Below are positions 53,204 to 62,920 of a DNA stretch of 64,000 nucleotides, in pieces. The DNA lies in assembly GCA_963806015.1 (NCBI GenBank), contig CAWDWM010000001.1, forward strand, positions 186,001 through 250,000, read 5' to 3'. The notes beneath the pieces were generated by a model. That model did not search any database and was not told the origin of the DNA. It saw only the letters and a program-made list of their open reading frames with translations. The position numbers and the translations under genes are program-made. The first letter of the stretch is position 1. Each line of letters begins with the position of its first letter. This DNA comes from JAOPZW01 sp963806015. GTDB lineage: Bacteria; Actinomycetota; Thermoleophilia; Solirubrobacterales; Solirubrobacteraceae.

Positions 53204-54945
53204 TAGATCGCGGCCGGCTGGCCGAACATCTCGCCCAGCCGCGCCGCCACCGCCAGGTCGCCCTCCATGTCCAGGCGGCCGGTCAGCAGCGCCTTGCCCG
53301 GGTCGAGCTCGCCACCCGCGAGGCGGACGAAGTCGACGAGCCCGAGCTTGAGCGTCAGCACCGGCGCGGCGGCCGTGCCCGGGCGGACAGTCGCGCGCTC
53401 GGGCCCCAGCGCCACCGTCCAGCTCACCAGCTCGCCGTCGGAGCGGCGCAGGTCGTACTGCAGCTCGCCGCTGAAGCCGGCCGCCTTGTCGGGCTGGTAG
53501 GCCTGCGCCATGGCGCCGAAGAGCACCTTCAGCCCGCGCGCCGACCCGGCGGTGCGCTCCAGGCGGCGGTCGTCGGAGCGCCGCACGAAGGCCCGGAAGG
53601 CGCGCTCGCCGTGCGCGGCGAGCAGCGCCTGGACCCCTGCCCGCCGCGCTCGGCCATTGGACGGCGCGTGCTCGCGACGCGGCGATCGCGCGGGCGGCCC
53701 GGAGGCGGTCGGGCCGATCGTGTAATCCGGATCGGACGCGCGCGGCGGCTCGCGGCGGGCCAGCGCGGCGGCGATCGCGGGGGCGAAGCGCTCGGCGCGC
53801 TCCGCATCGACCGCGTCGGCGCGCTCGGCGAACTCGGGCAGGACCTCGGCGCCGAAGAGCTCGATCGACTCGCAGATGTGCTCGTGGCGATTGCGCCCCG
53901 CCTGCATCAGGAAGATCAGCTGGTCGACCCCGGCCGCCTCGTAGCGCCGGCACAGGTCGGCCACCTGCTCCGGCGAGCCGATCGCCCCGCGCAGCGAGCC
54001 GAGTCCCTGCTGCAGCACGCGTACGCCGAGCGGGGCGGCGTCGGCGGTGATGATCGACCGCGCGAAGCCGACGTCGTCGCGCCGGGCCAGGAACTCCTCG
54101 TAGACGTTCGTGCGCCCGGGCCGGTGGTCGCCGAAGACGTAGTAGTGGGCCAGCGAGTACCCGAAGAAGTGCGCGCCGTCGATGCCGCGCTCGATCGCCT
54201 GCGCCTCGTCGGGCGCGCACATCATCGGCAGCACGCAGGCCACCTGGGGGTTGACCGCGAAGCCGCCGGGCACGCACCGCTCGCTGGCCACGATCGCGTG
54301 GTACTCGTCGACCCACGCCTTGGCCTCTTCGGGCTCGACGAACGAGAAGCTCAGCGCGCCGATGCCCTTCTGGGCCGCCAGGCGGATCGTCTCGCGCCGC
54401 GAGCACGCCACCCACAGCGGGGGGTGGGGCTTCTGGATCGGCTTCGGAACGACGTTGCGCGGCGGCATCGAGAGATAGCGCCCTTCGGTCCCCGCGAACG
54501 GCTCCTCGACCATCATGCGCGCGACCACCGGGAGCATCTCCTCCCACTGCGCGCGCTTGGTCTCGCGGTCCACCCCGAAGCCCTCGAGCTCGGCGCCGCT
54601 CGACGTCTCGCCGGTGCCCAGCTCGACCCGGCCGCCGGAGACGAGGTCCAGCATCGCGGCGGTCTCCGCCACGCGCGCGGGATGCATGACGCCGGGAGGC
54701 AGCGGCAGGATCCCCAGGCCGAGGCGGATGCGCTGCGTGCGCTGCGAGGCGGCGCCCAGGAAGACCCCCGAGGCACTGGAGTGCGAGTACTCCTCCAGGA
54801 AGTGATGCTCGACCTCCCACGCGGAGTGCAGGCCCACGCGGTCGGCGAGCTCGATCTGCTCCAGGGCGTCCTGAATGAGGCGGTGCTCGCCGTCGTCACC
54901 CCACGGGCGGGGGATCTGGTGCTCGTAGAAGATCCCGAAGCGCAT
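53203..54945 (-). CDS. LLM-class flavin-dependent monooxygenase fused to an SCP2 domain
   Basis: This encodes 580 residues from ATG 54945. Residues 1 to about 385 are a luciferase-like F420/FMN oxidoreductase (MRFGIFYEHQIPRPWGDDG, RIRLGLGILPLPPGVMHPAR, LDLVSGGRVELGTG, GSPEQVADLCRRYEAAGVDQ). A Pro/Arg-rich linker follows. Residues from about 455 form an SCP2-like lipid-binding domain (LKVLFGAMAQAYQPDKA, VDFVRLAGGELDPGKALLTG, LDMEGDLAVAARLGEMF). The combination suggests oxidation of a hydrophobic substrate presented by the carrier domain. It is coupled to the downstream phosphodiesterase. Confidence 0.82.
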   Translation of the reverse strand: MRFGIFYEHQIPRPWGDDGEHRLIQDALEQIELADRVGLHSAWEVEHHFLEEYSHSSASGVFLGAASQRTQRIRLGLGILPLPPGVMHPARVAETAAMLDLVSGGRVELGTGETSSGAELEGFGVDRETKRAQWEEMLPVVARMMVEEPFAGTEGRYLSMPPRNVVPKPIQKPHPPLWVACSRRETIRLAAQKGIGALSFSFVEPEEAKAWVDEYHAIVASERCVPGGFAVNPQVACVLPMMCAPDEAQAIERGIDGAHFFGYSLAHYYVFGDHRPGRTNVYEEFLARRDDVGFARSIITADAAPLGVRVLQQGLGSLRGAIGSPEQVADLCRRYEAAGVDQLIFLMQAGRNRHEHICESIELFGAEVLPEFAERADAVDAERAERFAPAIAAALARREPPRASDPDYTIGPTASGPPARSPRREHAPSNGRARRAGVQALLAAHGERAFRAFVRRSDDRRLERTAGSARGLKVLFGAMAQAYQPDKAAGFSGELQYDLRRSDGELVSWTVALGPERATVRPGTAAAPVLTLKLGLVDFVRLAGGELDPGKALLTGRLDMEGDLAVAARLGEMFGQPAAI

Positions 54946-55038
54946 GGCCGTGAGCCTAACCACGCGCCGTTTGCAGCGACCGGGTCCGCCCGGTTAGGCT
55001 CGCGGCGCCGCTCCCACCTCCCGTCCCCAGGAGTCCGC

Positions 55039-58000
55039 ATGTCCCGATGCGCCCGGTCCCTGCCCCTGGCTGCGCTGGTAGCCGCGCTGTGCCTGGCCCC
55101 CGCCGCCGGCGCCGCGCCGCCCGCCACCGATGGGCCCGGTGCGCTGTCGCACTTCGACCTGGCGCGCAAGGACTGCGTCGGCACCGCCCGCAACACGACC
55201 TCGAAGGTCTGGTTCACGGTCGCCAACGGCGTGCTCAGCGACGTGTACTTCCCGACCAACGACAACACCAACGTCGAGACGCTGCAGTACATCGTCAGCG
55301 ACGGCTCGAGCTTCACCGATCTGCAGACGCGCGACACGACCTACACGGTCAAGCAGACCGACGACCGCGCGCTGACCTGCCGCGTCACCACGACGGCCAA
55401 GAGCGGGCGCTACAAGATCGTCACCGACTACACGACCGATCCGTGGCGACCGTCGGTGCTCATCCGCTCGAAGTTCGTCGCGCTGAAGGGCAAGCTGTCG
55501 GACTACCGCCTTTACGTCCGCCACGACCCGACGCTCAACGGCAACGGCGGCGGCGGGACCGGCAACGGCGGCGCCGACGACGGCGCCCTGGCGACCGCCG
55601 GCGGCCACACGCTGCTCGTCGGATCGGACATCGTGACGCAGACCAACGCGGCCAACCGCGACTACGCGGTGCCCGTGTTCTCGGCGCTGGACGTTGACCG
55701 CGGCTTCGACCAAGCGACCAACGGCTTCGCGGGCTCCGCCAGCGACGGCTTCGTGCAACTCGACGCCGGCCACGCGCTCTCGGCCCTCCACGACACGGCG
55801 GTGCACGGCAACGTCGTGCAGGTGGGACGCGTGCCGCTCGGCCACCATGGACGGTTCACGCTCGCCCTCGGCTACGGCGACAGCCAGGGCGGCGCCATCG
55901 CGGCGAGCCAGCGGTCGCTCAAGACGGGCTTCCACGACGCCCGCCGCGCCTACGAGCACGGCTGGAACGCCTACGACGCGAAGCTCGTCAAGCCGCGGCG
56001 CCCCCACGGCGTCTCGCCGTCGCACTGGGACGCCATCCTGGACGAGTACTACCTCAGCGCCAACTACGTGAAGGCGGCCGAGGACAAGACCTTCCCGGGC
56101 GCGGTCGCCGCCGCGCTGGCCTCGCCGTGGGGCCAGGCGACGTCGGCCGGTGATCCGGCCAACACGTACTTCGGCTCGTACCGCGAGGTCTTCGCACGCG
56201 ACCTCTACGAGGCGTGGACGTCGCTCTTCCTCGCGGGCGATCGGAGCACCGCGCGCAACATGACGCGCTTCCTCTTCGAGCGCCAGCAGCAGCCCGACGG
56301 CTCGATGCCGCGCAACAGCCTGCCCAACGGCAAGCTCGCGCCCGACAGCTTCAACACCCAACTCGACGAGTGCGCCTACCCGCTGGTGATGGCGCTCGCC
56401 GTCGGTCTCACCGACAACGCCTACTACAAGGCCCACATCGCGCCGGCCGCCAACTTCGTGGCCGCGCACGGCCCGGCGGGCGTCGGCCCCGAACGCTGGG
56501 AGGAGCAGAGCGGCTTCTCGCCATCGACCATCTCGGCCGAGATCGCCGGCCTCGTCGCGGCGGCCGTCATCGCCGACCGCAACGGCGACCACGCCTCGGC
56601 TCGCGTCTGGCGCGGCGTGGCCGACGAGTTCCAGCGCAACCTGAAGAAGTGGACGCTGACCACGAACGGGCCGCTCAGCGCCGATCCGTACTTCATCCGC
56701 CTGTCGAAGACCGGCGACCCCAACGCGGCCATCAGCTACGGCGTCGGCAACGGCGGCCCGACGCTCGACCAGCGCGCGATCATCGACGCCGGCTTCCTGG
56801 AGTATGCGCGCCTCGGCGTGCTCTCCGCGCGCGACGCCGACCTCGTCCGCTCGCTGGACGTCGTCGATGCGACGATCCGCGCGAGCACCGCCAGCGGCGA
56901 CGGGTTCTTCCGCTACAACGGAGACGGGTACGGCGACCGTTCCTCCGACGGGCGCCCGTGGGAGAACGGCGACCCGAACACCAACCACCAAGGCAACGGC
57001 CACCTGTGGCCCGTGCTCGCCGGCGAGCGCGGCCAGTACGAGGTCGACCGCGGGCTGGGGAGCGCGGCCATCGCACGCCTGGACGCGATGCGCAACATGA
57101 GCTCCGGTGTGGGCCTCATCACCGAGCAGGCGTGGGAGCGCCCCGACCTCGCCGCCTCGCCGTTCGGGACGCCGCCGGAGATCGCCTCGATCGGGTTCCG
57201 CAACGGCAAGCCCGCGGGCTCGGCCTCGGCGCTGACGTGGTCGGCCGGCCAGTTCGTGCGGCTGACGCTGGACGCTGCCGCCGGCTCGGTGCTCGACCGC
57301 CCGCAGTACACGGTCGACCGCTACGTGCGGCACACCCAGCGCCAGACGACGCTGAACGTCACTGCACCGCCCGACCAGTCGCCGGTCGGCGATTCGGTCA
57401 CGGTGACCGGCACCTCGGTGGCCGGCAACAACGTCACCGTGGCGGCCACCAACACCGACACCAGCTTCACCACGACGACGCACTCGACGACGGCAGGCGC
57501 CGGCGGTGCCTTCTCGCTGACGATCTCGCTGACCGGCGGGACATGGGTGCTCAACACCGTCGCCACGAGCCCGTCGGGAGCGACGGCACGTGACGTGCGC
57601 ACCGTCGTCTTCGACCAGCCGCCCGGCACGCTGATCTTCGCCGCCGACGACCCCAACGGCGACGACAACGGCCCGGGCAACTACGCCTACCCGACGGCCG
57701 GCGACTTCCACGCCGGGGCGTACGACCTAGAGCGCTTCGAGGTCTACGACGCGGGCTCGGACGTCGTCTTCCGCGTCCGTACGCGTGACCTGACGCCAAC
57801 CTTCGGCAGCCCGCTGGGCGCGCAGCTCGTCGACGTCTACGTGCACGTGCCGGGCGCGAGCGCGACCTCCACCGCCGCGTCCTTCGCGGGGCGCAACTAC
57901 GTGATCGCGCCGACAGGCGCCTGGAGCCGCCTGCTGGAGGTGCAGGGCTTCGGGCAGCGCTTCATCGATGCCGGCGGCACGACGCTCGGCACGATCGTGA

Positions 58001-58326
58001 TCAGGGCGAACGCGATCTCGCGTTACATCACCTTCAGCGTCCCGAAGACGGCGCTGGGGACGCCGGTGGCGGGCTGGGGCTTCACGGTGGTCCTGACCGG
58101 CCAGGACGGCTTCAGCTCCGATCAGGCGCGCGGCTTCCAGCCCACCCCGCAGGCCTTCCAGTTCGGTGTGTGCGCGACCGCGAGCAGCGATCCGCACTGC
58201 ACGTTCGATCCGGGACAGGTGCCCAAGGCCGTTGACGTCCTGACGCCGGCCGGCACCGCGCAGTCCGACGAGCTCGACTACACGGTGCACAGCCCGGTGA
58301 CCATCGCGCCGGTGGTGATGCCATAG
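55039..58326 (+). CDS. secreted glucodextranase-like GH15 enzyme, four domains
   Basis: This encodes 1095 residues from ATG 55039 (site CCAGGAG upstream). A signal peptide ends near residue 25. Then come the N-terminal beta domain (about 30-300; TSKVWFTVANGVLSDVYFP), the GH15 (alpha/alpha)6 barrel (about 313-755) with candidate catalytic Glu in RWEEQSGF (about 488) and ITEQAWER (about 695), an Ig-like domain (about 772-857) and the glucodextranase C-terminal module (about 862-1047; DPNGDDNGPGNYAYP). This order matches Arthrobacter glucodextranase, which removes glucose from alpha-1,6-glucans. It would degrade dextran-like polymers outside the cell. No sugar transporter is adjacent. Confidence 0.9.
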   Translation: MSRCARSLPLAALVAALCLAPAAGAAPPATDGPGALSHFDLARKDCVGTARNTTSKVWFTVANGVLSDVYFPTNDNTNVETLQYIVSDGSSFTDLQTRDTTYTVKQTDDRALTCRVTTTAKSGRYKIVTDYTTDPWRPSVLIRSKFVALKGKLSDYRLYVRHDPTLNGNGGGGTGNGGADDGALATAGGHTLLVGSDIVTQTNAANRDYAVPVFSALDVDRGFDQATNGFAGSASDGFVQLDAGHALSALHDTAVHGNVVQVGRVPLGHHGRFTLALGYGDSQGGAIAASQRSLKTGFHDARRAYEHGWNAYDAKLVKPRRPHGVSPSHWDAILDEYYLSANYVKAAEDKTFPGAVAAALASPWGQATSAGDPANTYFGSYREVFARDLYEAWTSLFLAGDRSTARNMTRFLFERQQQPDGSMPRNSLPNGKLAPDSFNTQLDECAYPLVMALAVGLTDNAYYKAHIAPAANFVAAHGPAGVGPERWEEQSGFSPSTISAEIAGLVAAAVIADRNGDHASARVWRGVADEFQRNLKKWTLTTNGPLSADPYFIRLSKTGDPNAAISYGVGNGGPTLDQRAIIDAGFLEYARLGVLSARDADLVRSLDVVDATIRASTASGDGFFRYNGDGYGDRSSDGRPWENGDPNTNHQGNGHLWPVLAGERGQYEVDRGLGSAAIARLDAMRNMSSGVGLITEQAWERPDLAASPFGTPPEIASIGFRNGKPAGSASALTWSAGQFVRLTLDAAAGSVLDRPQYTVDRYVRHTQRQTTLNVTAPPDQSPVGDSVTVTGTSVAGNNVTVAATNTDTSFTTTTHSTTAGAGGAFSLTISLTGGTWVLNTVATSPSGATARDVRTVVFDQPPGTLIFAADDPNGDDNGPGNYAYPTAGDFHAGAYDLERFEVYDAGSDVVFRVRTRDLTPTFGSPLGAQLVDVYVHVPGASATSTAASFAGRNYVIAPTGAWSRLLEVQGFGQRFIDAGGTTLGTIVIRANAISRYITFSVPKTALGTPVAGWGFTVVLTGQDGFSSDQARGFQPTPQAFQFGVCATASSDPHCTFDPGQVPKAVDVLTPAGTAQSDELDYTVHSPVTIAPVVMP

Positions 58327-58334
58327 CCCCGGCG

Positions 58335-58991
58335 GTGCCCGCGTTCAAGGGCTTCCCGCCCGAGGCGCTCGAGTTCCTGCGCGAGCTCGAGGCCAACAAC
58401 GACCGCGACTGGTTCAAGGCGAACCGCGCCCGCTACGACGCCCATCTTGTGGCGCCGGTGCGGGCCCTGGGCGAGGACCTCGCCGACCTCGGGCGCCCGC
58501 GCCTGTTCCGCCCGTGGAACGACACGCGCTTTCATCCGCGGCCGCCGATCAAGGAGCACGTCGGCCTGGCGATCGGCTACGAGGGCGCCGGCGGGTTCTA
58601 CGTCGAGCTCTCGCTGGACGGCCTGCTCGTCGCGGGGGGCCTGTACCACCCGGCGCCCGACCAGCTCGACCGCATCCGCCGGGCGATCGACGCCGGACGC
58701 ACGGCCGCGCCGCTCGCGCGGGCGATCGGGCGCGCGCAGAAGGCGGGGCTGTCACTCATAGAGCCTGTGCTCGTCCGCGCCCCACGGGGCTACGCCGCCG
58801 ATCACCCGCGGCTGCGCCTGCTGCGCTGCAAGAGCCTGACCGTGACCCGGCGCCACACGCTCGGCCCATGGCTGCACCGTCCCAAGGCCGGGCGCACGAT
58901 CCGCGACGAGCTCGAGTCCGCGGTGCCGCTCGTGCGCTGGATCGGCGAGCACATCGGGCCGTCGCAACGCGGCCACGGGCGATCGGGCTGA
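58335..58991 (+). CDS. DUF2461 protein
   Basis: This encodes 218 residues from GTG 58335, 8 bp after the glucodextranase gene. The family signature is clear: PPEALEFLRELEANNDRDWF near the start, FRPWNDTRFHPRPPIKEHVG, GFYVELS, LLVAGGLYHP. The function of DUF2461 (TIGR02453) is unknown. It is probably co-transcribed with the glucosidase, but a shared pathway is not indicated. Confidence 0.85.
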   Translation: MPAFKGFPPEALEFLRELEANNDRDWFKANRARYDAHLVAPVRALGEDLADLGRPRLFRPWNDTRFHPRPPIKEHVGLAIGYEGAGGFYVELSLDGLLVAGGLYHPAPDQLDRIRRAIDAGRTAAPLARAIGRAQKAGLSLIEPVLVRAPRGYAADHPRLRLLRCKSLTVTRRHTLGPWLHRPKAGRTIRDELESAVPLVRWIGEHIGPSQRGHGRSG

Positions 58992-59024
58992 GCCGCCGGC
59001 GCGCGGCAGTTCACCGCACCGGAT

Positions 59025-59039
59025 CCGCAATAACTGCGG
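59025..59039. promoter_or_regulatory. perfect inverted repeat upstream of the ABC exporter
   Basis: CCGCA, a 5-nt ATAAC spacer, then TGCGG, 85 bp before the GTG at 59125. It may be an operator or a weak terminator hairpin after the DUF2461 gene (no T run follows). The rest of the 133-bp gap shows nothing further. Confidence 0.3.
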
Positions 59040-59124
59040 TCGACGCGTCATGCACGTGCTGGCAGGCTCGTCCACGCCGGCGTCGAAGGCCTGGCGCGCG
59101 CAGGCCGCCCGCCGAAGGAGCCCC

Positions 59125-60069
59125 GTGAGCGACGCCGTCCTGGAATGCCGCGAGCTCCACAAGCGCTTCGGCGACACCGTCGCGGTGCGCGGCGTGAGCC
59201 TGCGCGTGCACGAGGGTGAGACCTACGGGCTGCTCGGCCCCAACGGGGCGGGCAAGACGACGACGATCTCGATGATCTGCGGGCTGCTGGAGGCCGACGC
59301 CGGCGAGATCGTCGTCGCCGGGCGCGCGCTGACGACGCGCAGCGTCGACGCCAAGGCCGCCATCGGCTACGTGCCCCAGGAGCTCGCGATCTATCCCGAC
59401 CTGACCGCGCGCGAGAACCTGCGCTTCTTCGCCCGGCTCTATGGCCTGTCGACCGTCGATGCGCGGGCGCGCGTCGACGAGGTGCTCGATGTCATCGGCC
59501 TCGCCGATCGCGCCGGCGACCAGGCCAAGACCTACTCGGGCGGCATGCAGCGCCGCCTGAACATCGGCATCGGGCTGCTGCACCGCCCGCGGCTGCTCGT
59601 CCTCGACGAGCCGACGGTCGGCGTCGATCCGCAGAGCCGCAACGCGATCCTCGAGAGCGTCGAGCGGCTGTCCGCCGCCGGGATGGCCGTCCTCTACACG
59701 ACCCATTACATGGAGGAGGCCGAGCGGCTCTGCGATCGCATCGGGATCATCGACCTCGGCGAGCGCAGGGCGGAGGGCACGCGCGCGGAGCTCGTCGCGC
59801 TCGTCGGCGAGCACGACCGTGTGACCATCGAGGCGACGGGCGGATTGGATGAGGCGGCGCAGGCGCTCGCGGCGCTCCCGGAGGTGCGGGCCGCGAGTAC
59901 GGCCGATGGGTCGGTGGAGCTGATCGTCGACCATGCCCGCACGCTGCTGCCCGAGCTCCTGCGCGTGACGGCCGCCACCGGCGCGTCGGTCCACGGCGTC
60001 GACGTGGACGAGCCCGACCTCGAGGCGGTCTTCCTGCACCTGACCGGCCGGGCGCTGCGGGACTACTAG
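59125..60069 (+). CDS. ABC-2 exporter ATP-binding protein
   Basis: This encodes 314 residues from GTG 59125 with GAAGGAG upstream. Walker A is GPNGAGKTT (about 38-46), the signature YSGGMQRR, Walker B LLVLDEPTVGVD, and a switch His in TTHYMEEAERLCD. After about residue 220 it has the extended C-terminal domain found in DrrA/NodI-type drug or lipid exporters. It powers the two permeases encoded next. The long antisense frame here is spurious. Confidence 0.92.
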   Translation: MSDAVLECRELHKRFGDTVAVRGVSLRVHEGETYGLLGPNGAGKTTTISMICGLLEADAGEIVVAGRALTTRSVDAKAAIGYVPQELAIYPDLTARENLRFFARLYGLSTVDARARVDEVLDVIGLADRAGDQAKTYSGGMQRRLNIGIGLLHRPRLLVLDEPTVGVDPQSRNAILESVERLSAAGMAVLYTTHYMEEAERLCDRIGIIDLGERRAEGTRAELVALVGEHDRVTIEATGGLDEAAQALAALPEVRAASTADGSVELIVDHARTLLPELLRVTAATGASVHGVDVDEPDLEAVFLHLTGRALRDY

Positions 60070-60070
60070 C

Positions 60071-61225
60071 GTGCGCGCGGCCCTGCTCATCGCCGCCAAG
60101 GACCTGCGCCAGCGGCTGCGCGACCGCTCGGCGCTGCTCGTCGCGCTCGTCCTCCCCCTCGCGCTGGCGTCGATCTTCGGGCTCATCCTCCACGACGTCG
60201 GCGGCGGCCGCACGACCTTCCACTACGCGGTGGTCGACCTCGATCACGGCGCCGCCTCGCGCGCGTTCACCGGTCACGTCCTGGGCTCGCTGCAGCGCGA
60301 GCGGCTGCTGGACATCCGGCGCCCGGCGTCGGTCGCGCAGGCGCGGCGGCTCGTCGATCGCGGCACGGTCAGCGCGGTGATCGTCATCCCCGCGGGATTC
60401 TCGGCGGCGGTGGCGCGCGGGAACGCGGCGCAGATGCCGGTGCTGGGCAACGTCGACAACCCGATCAGCTCGCTCGTGGCGGAGTCGATCGCGCGCTCCT
60501 ACGCCAGCCGGATCGACGGCGTACGGATCGCAACGGCGGCCGCGGGCGGCACCGCGCGCGCGGCGCGCCTCGCCGCGGCGGCGGAGCCGCCGATCGCGAT
60601 TCAGGACGTTTCGACACGCCGCAAGGAGCTCGACCCCACGACGTTCTACGCGGCCGGGATGGCGGTCTTCTTCCTCTTCTTCACCGTCCAGCTCGGCGTC
60701 TCCAGCCTGCTCGACGAGCGCCGCGACGGCACGCTGGCGCGAATGCTCGTCGCTCCGGTGCGCCACGGCTCGATCCTCGTGGGCAAGCTCCTGACCAGCC
60801 TCGTCCTCGGGGTGGTCAGCATGGTCGTGCTCGCCGTCGCCACGCACTTCGCGCTCGGCGCGCACTGGGGCAACCCGTTGGGTGTCGCCCTGCTGATCGT
60901 CGCCGGCGTGCTGGCGGCCACCGCGGTGATGGCGCTCGTCGCGACGCTGGCGCGCACGCCCGACCAGGCTCAGACGTGGGGGTCGATGGCCGCGCTCGTG
61001 CTGGGGATGCTCGGCGGCTCGTTCTTCCCGATCGCGCAGGCGGGCGGTGCGCTGGCCGCCCTCAGCCTCATCTCGCCCCACGCATGGTTCCTGCGCGGGC
61101 TGCAGGAGCTCTCCGGCGGGGCGAGCGCCGGCGCCGCGCTCGGACCGGCGGCCGCGATCCTCGCCTTCGCGGTGCTGGCCGGCGGGGTCGCGGCGATGCG
61201 CGTCAAGCGACTGGTGGCGCTGTGA
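60071..61225 (+). CDS. ABC-2 exporter permease
   Basis: This encodes 384 residues from GTG 60071, one base after the ATPase stop. An N-terminal helix (LLVALVLPLALASIFGLILH), a large extracytoplasmic domain (about 45-195), and five or so C-terminal helices are visible, with the ABC-2 segment DERRDGTLARMLVAPV. This is the YhgE/DrrB/NodJ style of half-exporter with an external loop. It pairs with the next permease as a heterodimer. Confidence 0.88.
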   Translation: MRAALLIAAKDLRQRLRDRSALLVALVLPLALASIFGLILHDVGGGRTTFHYAVVDLDHGAASRAFTGHVLGSLQRERLLDIRRPASVAQARRLVDRGTVSAVIVIPAGFSAAVARGNAAQMPVLGNVDNPISSLVAESIARSYASRIDGVRIATAAAGGTARAARLAAAAEPPIAIQDVSTRRKELDPTTFYAAGMAVFFLFFTVQLGVSSLLDERRDGTLARMLVAPVRHGSILVGKLLTSLVLGVVSMVVLAVATHFALGAHWGNPLGVALLIVAGVLAATAVMALVATLARTPDQAQTWGSMAALVLGMLGGSFFPIAQAGGALAALSLISPHAWFLRGLQELSGGASAGAALGPAAAILAFAVLAGGVAAMRVKRLVAL

Positions 61226-62379
61226 AGGCGCTGGCCATCGCCGCCACGGACCTGCGGCGGCTGCTGCGCTGGCGCGCGAACGTGTTCTTCCTCTTCCTGC
61301 TGCCGATGATCATCATCCTGCTGCTCGGGGCCGCGTTCGGCGGCTCGTCGGCGCGGATCGGCGTGGTGGGCGGCAACGAGCCGCTCGCCCAGCGGCTCGT
61401 GGCCAGGCTCGACGCGCAGCGCTCCGTGCAGGTGAGGCGCTTCGCCGACGAGCGCGCCCTCGACCGGGCGGTCGCGCGCGGGCGCATCGACGCCGGCCTC
61501 GTGGTACCGGCGGACTACGACGCGCGACTGCGGGCGGGCCGCCCGGCACGATTGCGCTACTTCGCGCGCCCCGACTCGGTCGCGCAGCAGCTCTCGGCCA
61601 CGGTCCAGGCGGTCGCGGCCGACGAGGCGGCGCTCCTCGGCGCGGCCCAGCTGGCGGCACCCCAACGCGGCATCGGCTTCGCGCAGGCACTCGCCCGGGC
61701 GTCGGCGATCGCCCCGCACGTCCCGCGGGTGACCGTCAGCCTGACGGCCCCCGACGGCACGCGCTACCCGCGCGGCGAGGACCGCTTCGCGAGCGGCGCG
61801 AGCACGCAGCTGCTGCTGTTCGTGTTCCTCAACTCGCTCAATGGGGCGGTCTGGCTGATCGAGACGCGGCGCCTGGGGATCGCCCGGCGCATGCTCTCCA
61901 CGCCCACCGCGCCGCGCTCGATCCTCGGCGGCGTGCTGCTGGGACGGCTCGCGATCGCGCTGCTGCAGGCGCTGATCATCGTGCTCGGCTCGTCGCTGTT
62001 CTTCTCGGTCGGCTGGGGCGACCCGCTCGGCTCGACCGCCGTGGTCCTCGCCTTCTGCCTGGTGGGCACCGGCGCGGGGATGCTGCTCGGGGCGCTGTGC
62101 TCGACCGAGCAGCAGGCGGGCCCGATCGCGCTGCTGCTGGGCCTCTCCCTCGCCGCCTTCGGCGGCTCGATGGTCCCGCTGGAGGTCTTCCCGTCACCGG
62201 TGCGCGCCGTCGCCCACGTGACGCCGCACGCGTGGGCCAACGATGCCTTCTCGAAGCTGCTCGAGCACGGCGGCGGCATCGTCGACGTGCTGCCTCAGTT
62301 CGCGGTGCTGCTCGCCTTCGCGGGCGTCGCGGTGGCGCTCGCGACCTGGCGGCTGCGCCGGGCCATCGTGGGCGGCTGA
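61222..62379 (+). CDS. ABC-2 exporter permease
   Basis: This encodes 385 residues; the GTG at 61222 overlaps the previous stop (GTGA). The topology is the same as its partner: a first helix (VFFLFLLPMIIILLLGAAF), a large external domain, then a bundle of helices with ETRRLGIARRMLSTPTAPRS. It forms the second half of the exporter. The substrate is unknown; lipid or drug export is usual for this type. Confidence 0.88.
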   Translation: MKALAIAATDLRRLLRWRANVFFLFLLPMIIILLLGAAFGGSSARIGVVGGNEPLAQRLVARLDAQRSVQVRRFADERALDRAVARGRIDAGLVVPADYDARLRAGRPARLRYFARPDSVAQQLSATVQAVAADEAALLGAAQLAAPQRGIGFAQALARASAIAPHVPRVTVSLTAPDGTRYPRGEDRFASGASTQLLLFVFLNSLNGAVWLIETRRLGIARRMLSTPTAPRSILGGVLLGRLAIALLQALIIVLGSSLFFSVGWGDPLGSTAVVLAFCLVGTGAGMLLGALCSTEQQAGPIALLLGLSLAAFGGSMVPLEVFPSPVRAVAHVTPHAWANDAFSKLLEHGGGIVDVLPQFAVLLAFAGVAVALATWRLRRAIVGG

Positions 62380-62390
62380 GGCGGTGGCGC

Positions 62391-62897
62391 TCACTCGTCG
62401 CGCGCGCCCGCCCGCCACGGGTGTCGCCGCGGCCACCAGCCGGGCACCGCGCGGCGGTAGGCCTCGTACTCGGCGCCGAACCGCTGCCTCAGCGCGGGCT
62501 CCTCGTGCCAGCGGGCGAAGGCGCCGGTGACGGCGACGAAGGCGGCGGCGTAGAGCAGCAGCGCGGGCCGGCCGAGGACGAGCGCCTGCCCGGCGATGAT
62601 CGCCGTCACCGCCACGTACATCGGGTTGCGCACGTAGCGGTACAGGCCGCCGACGACCAGGTGCTCGGTCGGTGCGACGGGCGCCGGCGTGCCCACGCCC
62701 TCCACGACGAAGCGCACGAAGGCCTGGACGAGCACGACGAGGCCGGCCGCGATCAGGGCGGCGCCGAGCACGCGCAGCACCGGCCACGTGTGCCGCGCGT
62801 CCCAGCCGGTCAACCACCACGGGATGAGGCCCGCCATGACCCCGGGCGCGAGGACGAAGAAGGCCGCGCTGCCCGCGGCGGCGAGCGCCCTGCGCAT
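62391..62897 (-). CDS. isoprenylcysteine-carboxymethyltransferase-like membrane methyltransferase
   Basis: This encodes 168 residues from ATG 62897. About four hydrophobic helices lead to the ICMT/PEMT core: GGLYRYVRNPMYVAV, WHEEPALRQRFGAEYEAYRR and VPGWWPRR. These bind S-adenosylmethionine at the membrane in relatives. The methyl acceptor in bacteria is generally unknown. It lies 23 bp downstream of the nitrile hydratase alpha gene on the same strand. Confidence 0.85.
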   Translation of the reverse strand: MRRALAAAGSAAFFVLAPGVMAGLIPWWLTGWDARHTWPVLRVLGAALIAAGLVVLVQAFVRFVVEGVGTPAPVAPTEHLVVGGLYRYVRNPMYVAVTAIIAGQALVLGRPALLLYAAAFVAVTGAFARWHEEPALRQRFGAEYEAYRRAVPGWWPRRHPWRAGARDE

Positions 62898-62920
62898 CGG
62901 TCCGCCCCGCGCCTGCGCCG

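Noticed and set aside
53611..55038. In-frame upstream extension of the glucodextranase gene by nearly 480 codons
   Set aside because: It is antisense to the LLM-SCP2 gene, has the Arg/Ala/Gly composition of a GC-rich shadow frame, and a signal peptide with a good ribosome-binding site starts at 55039.
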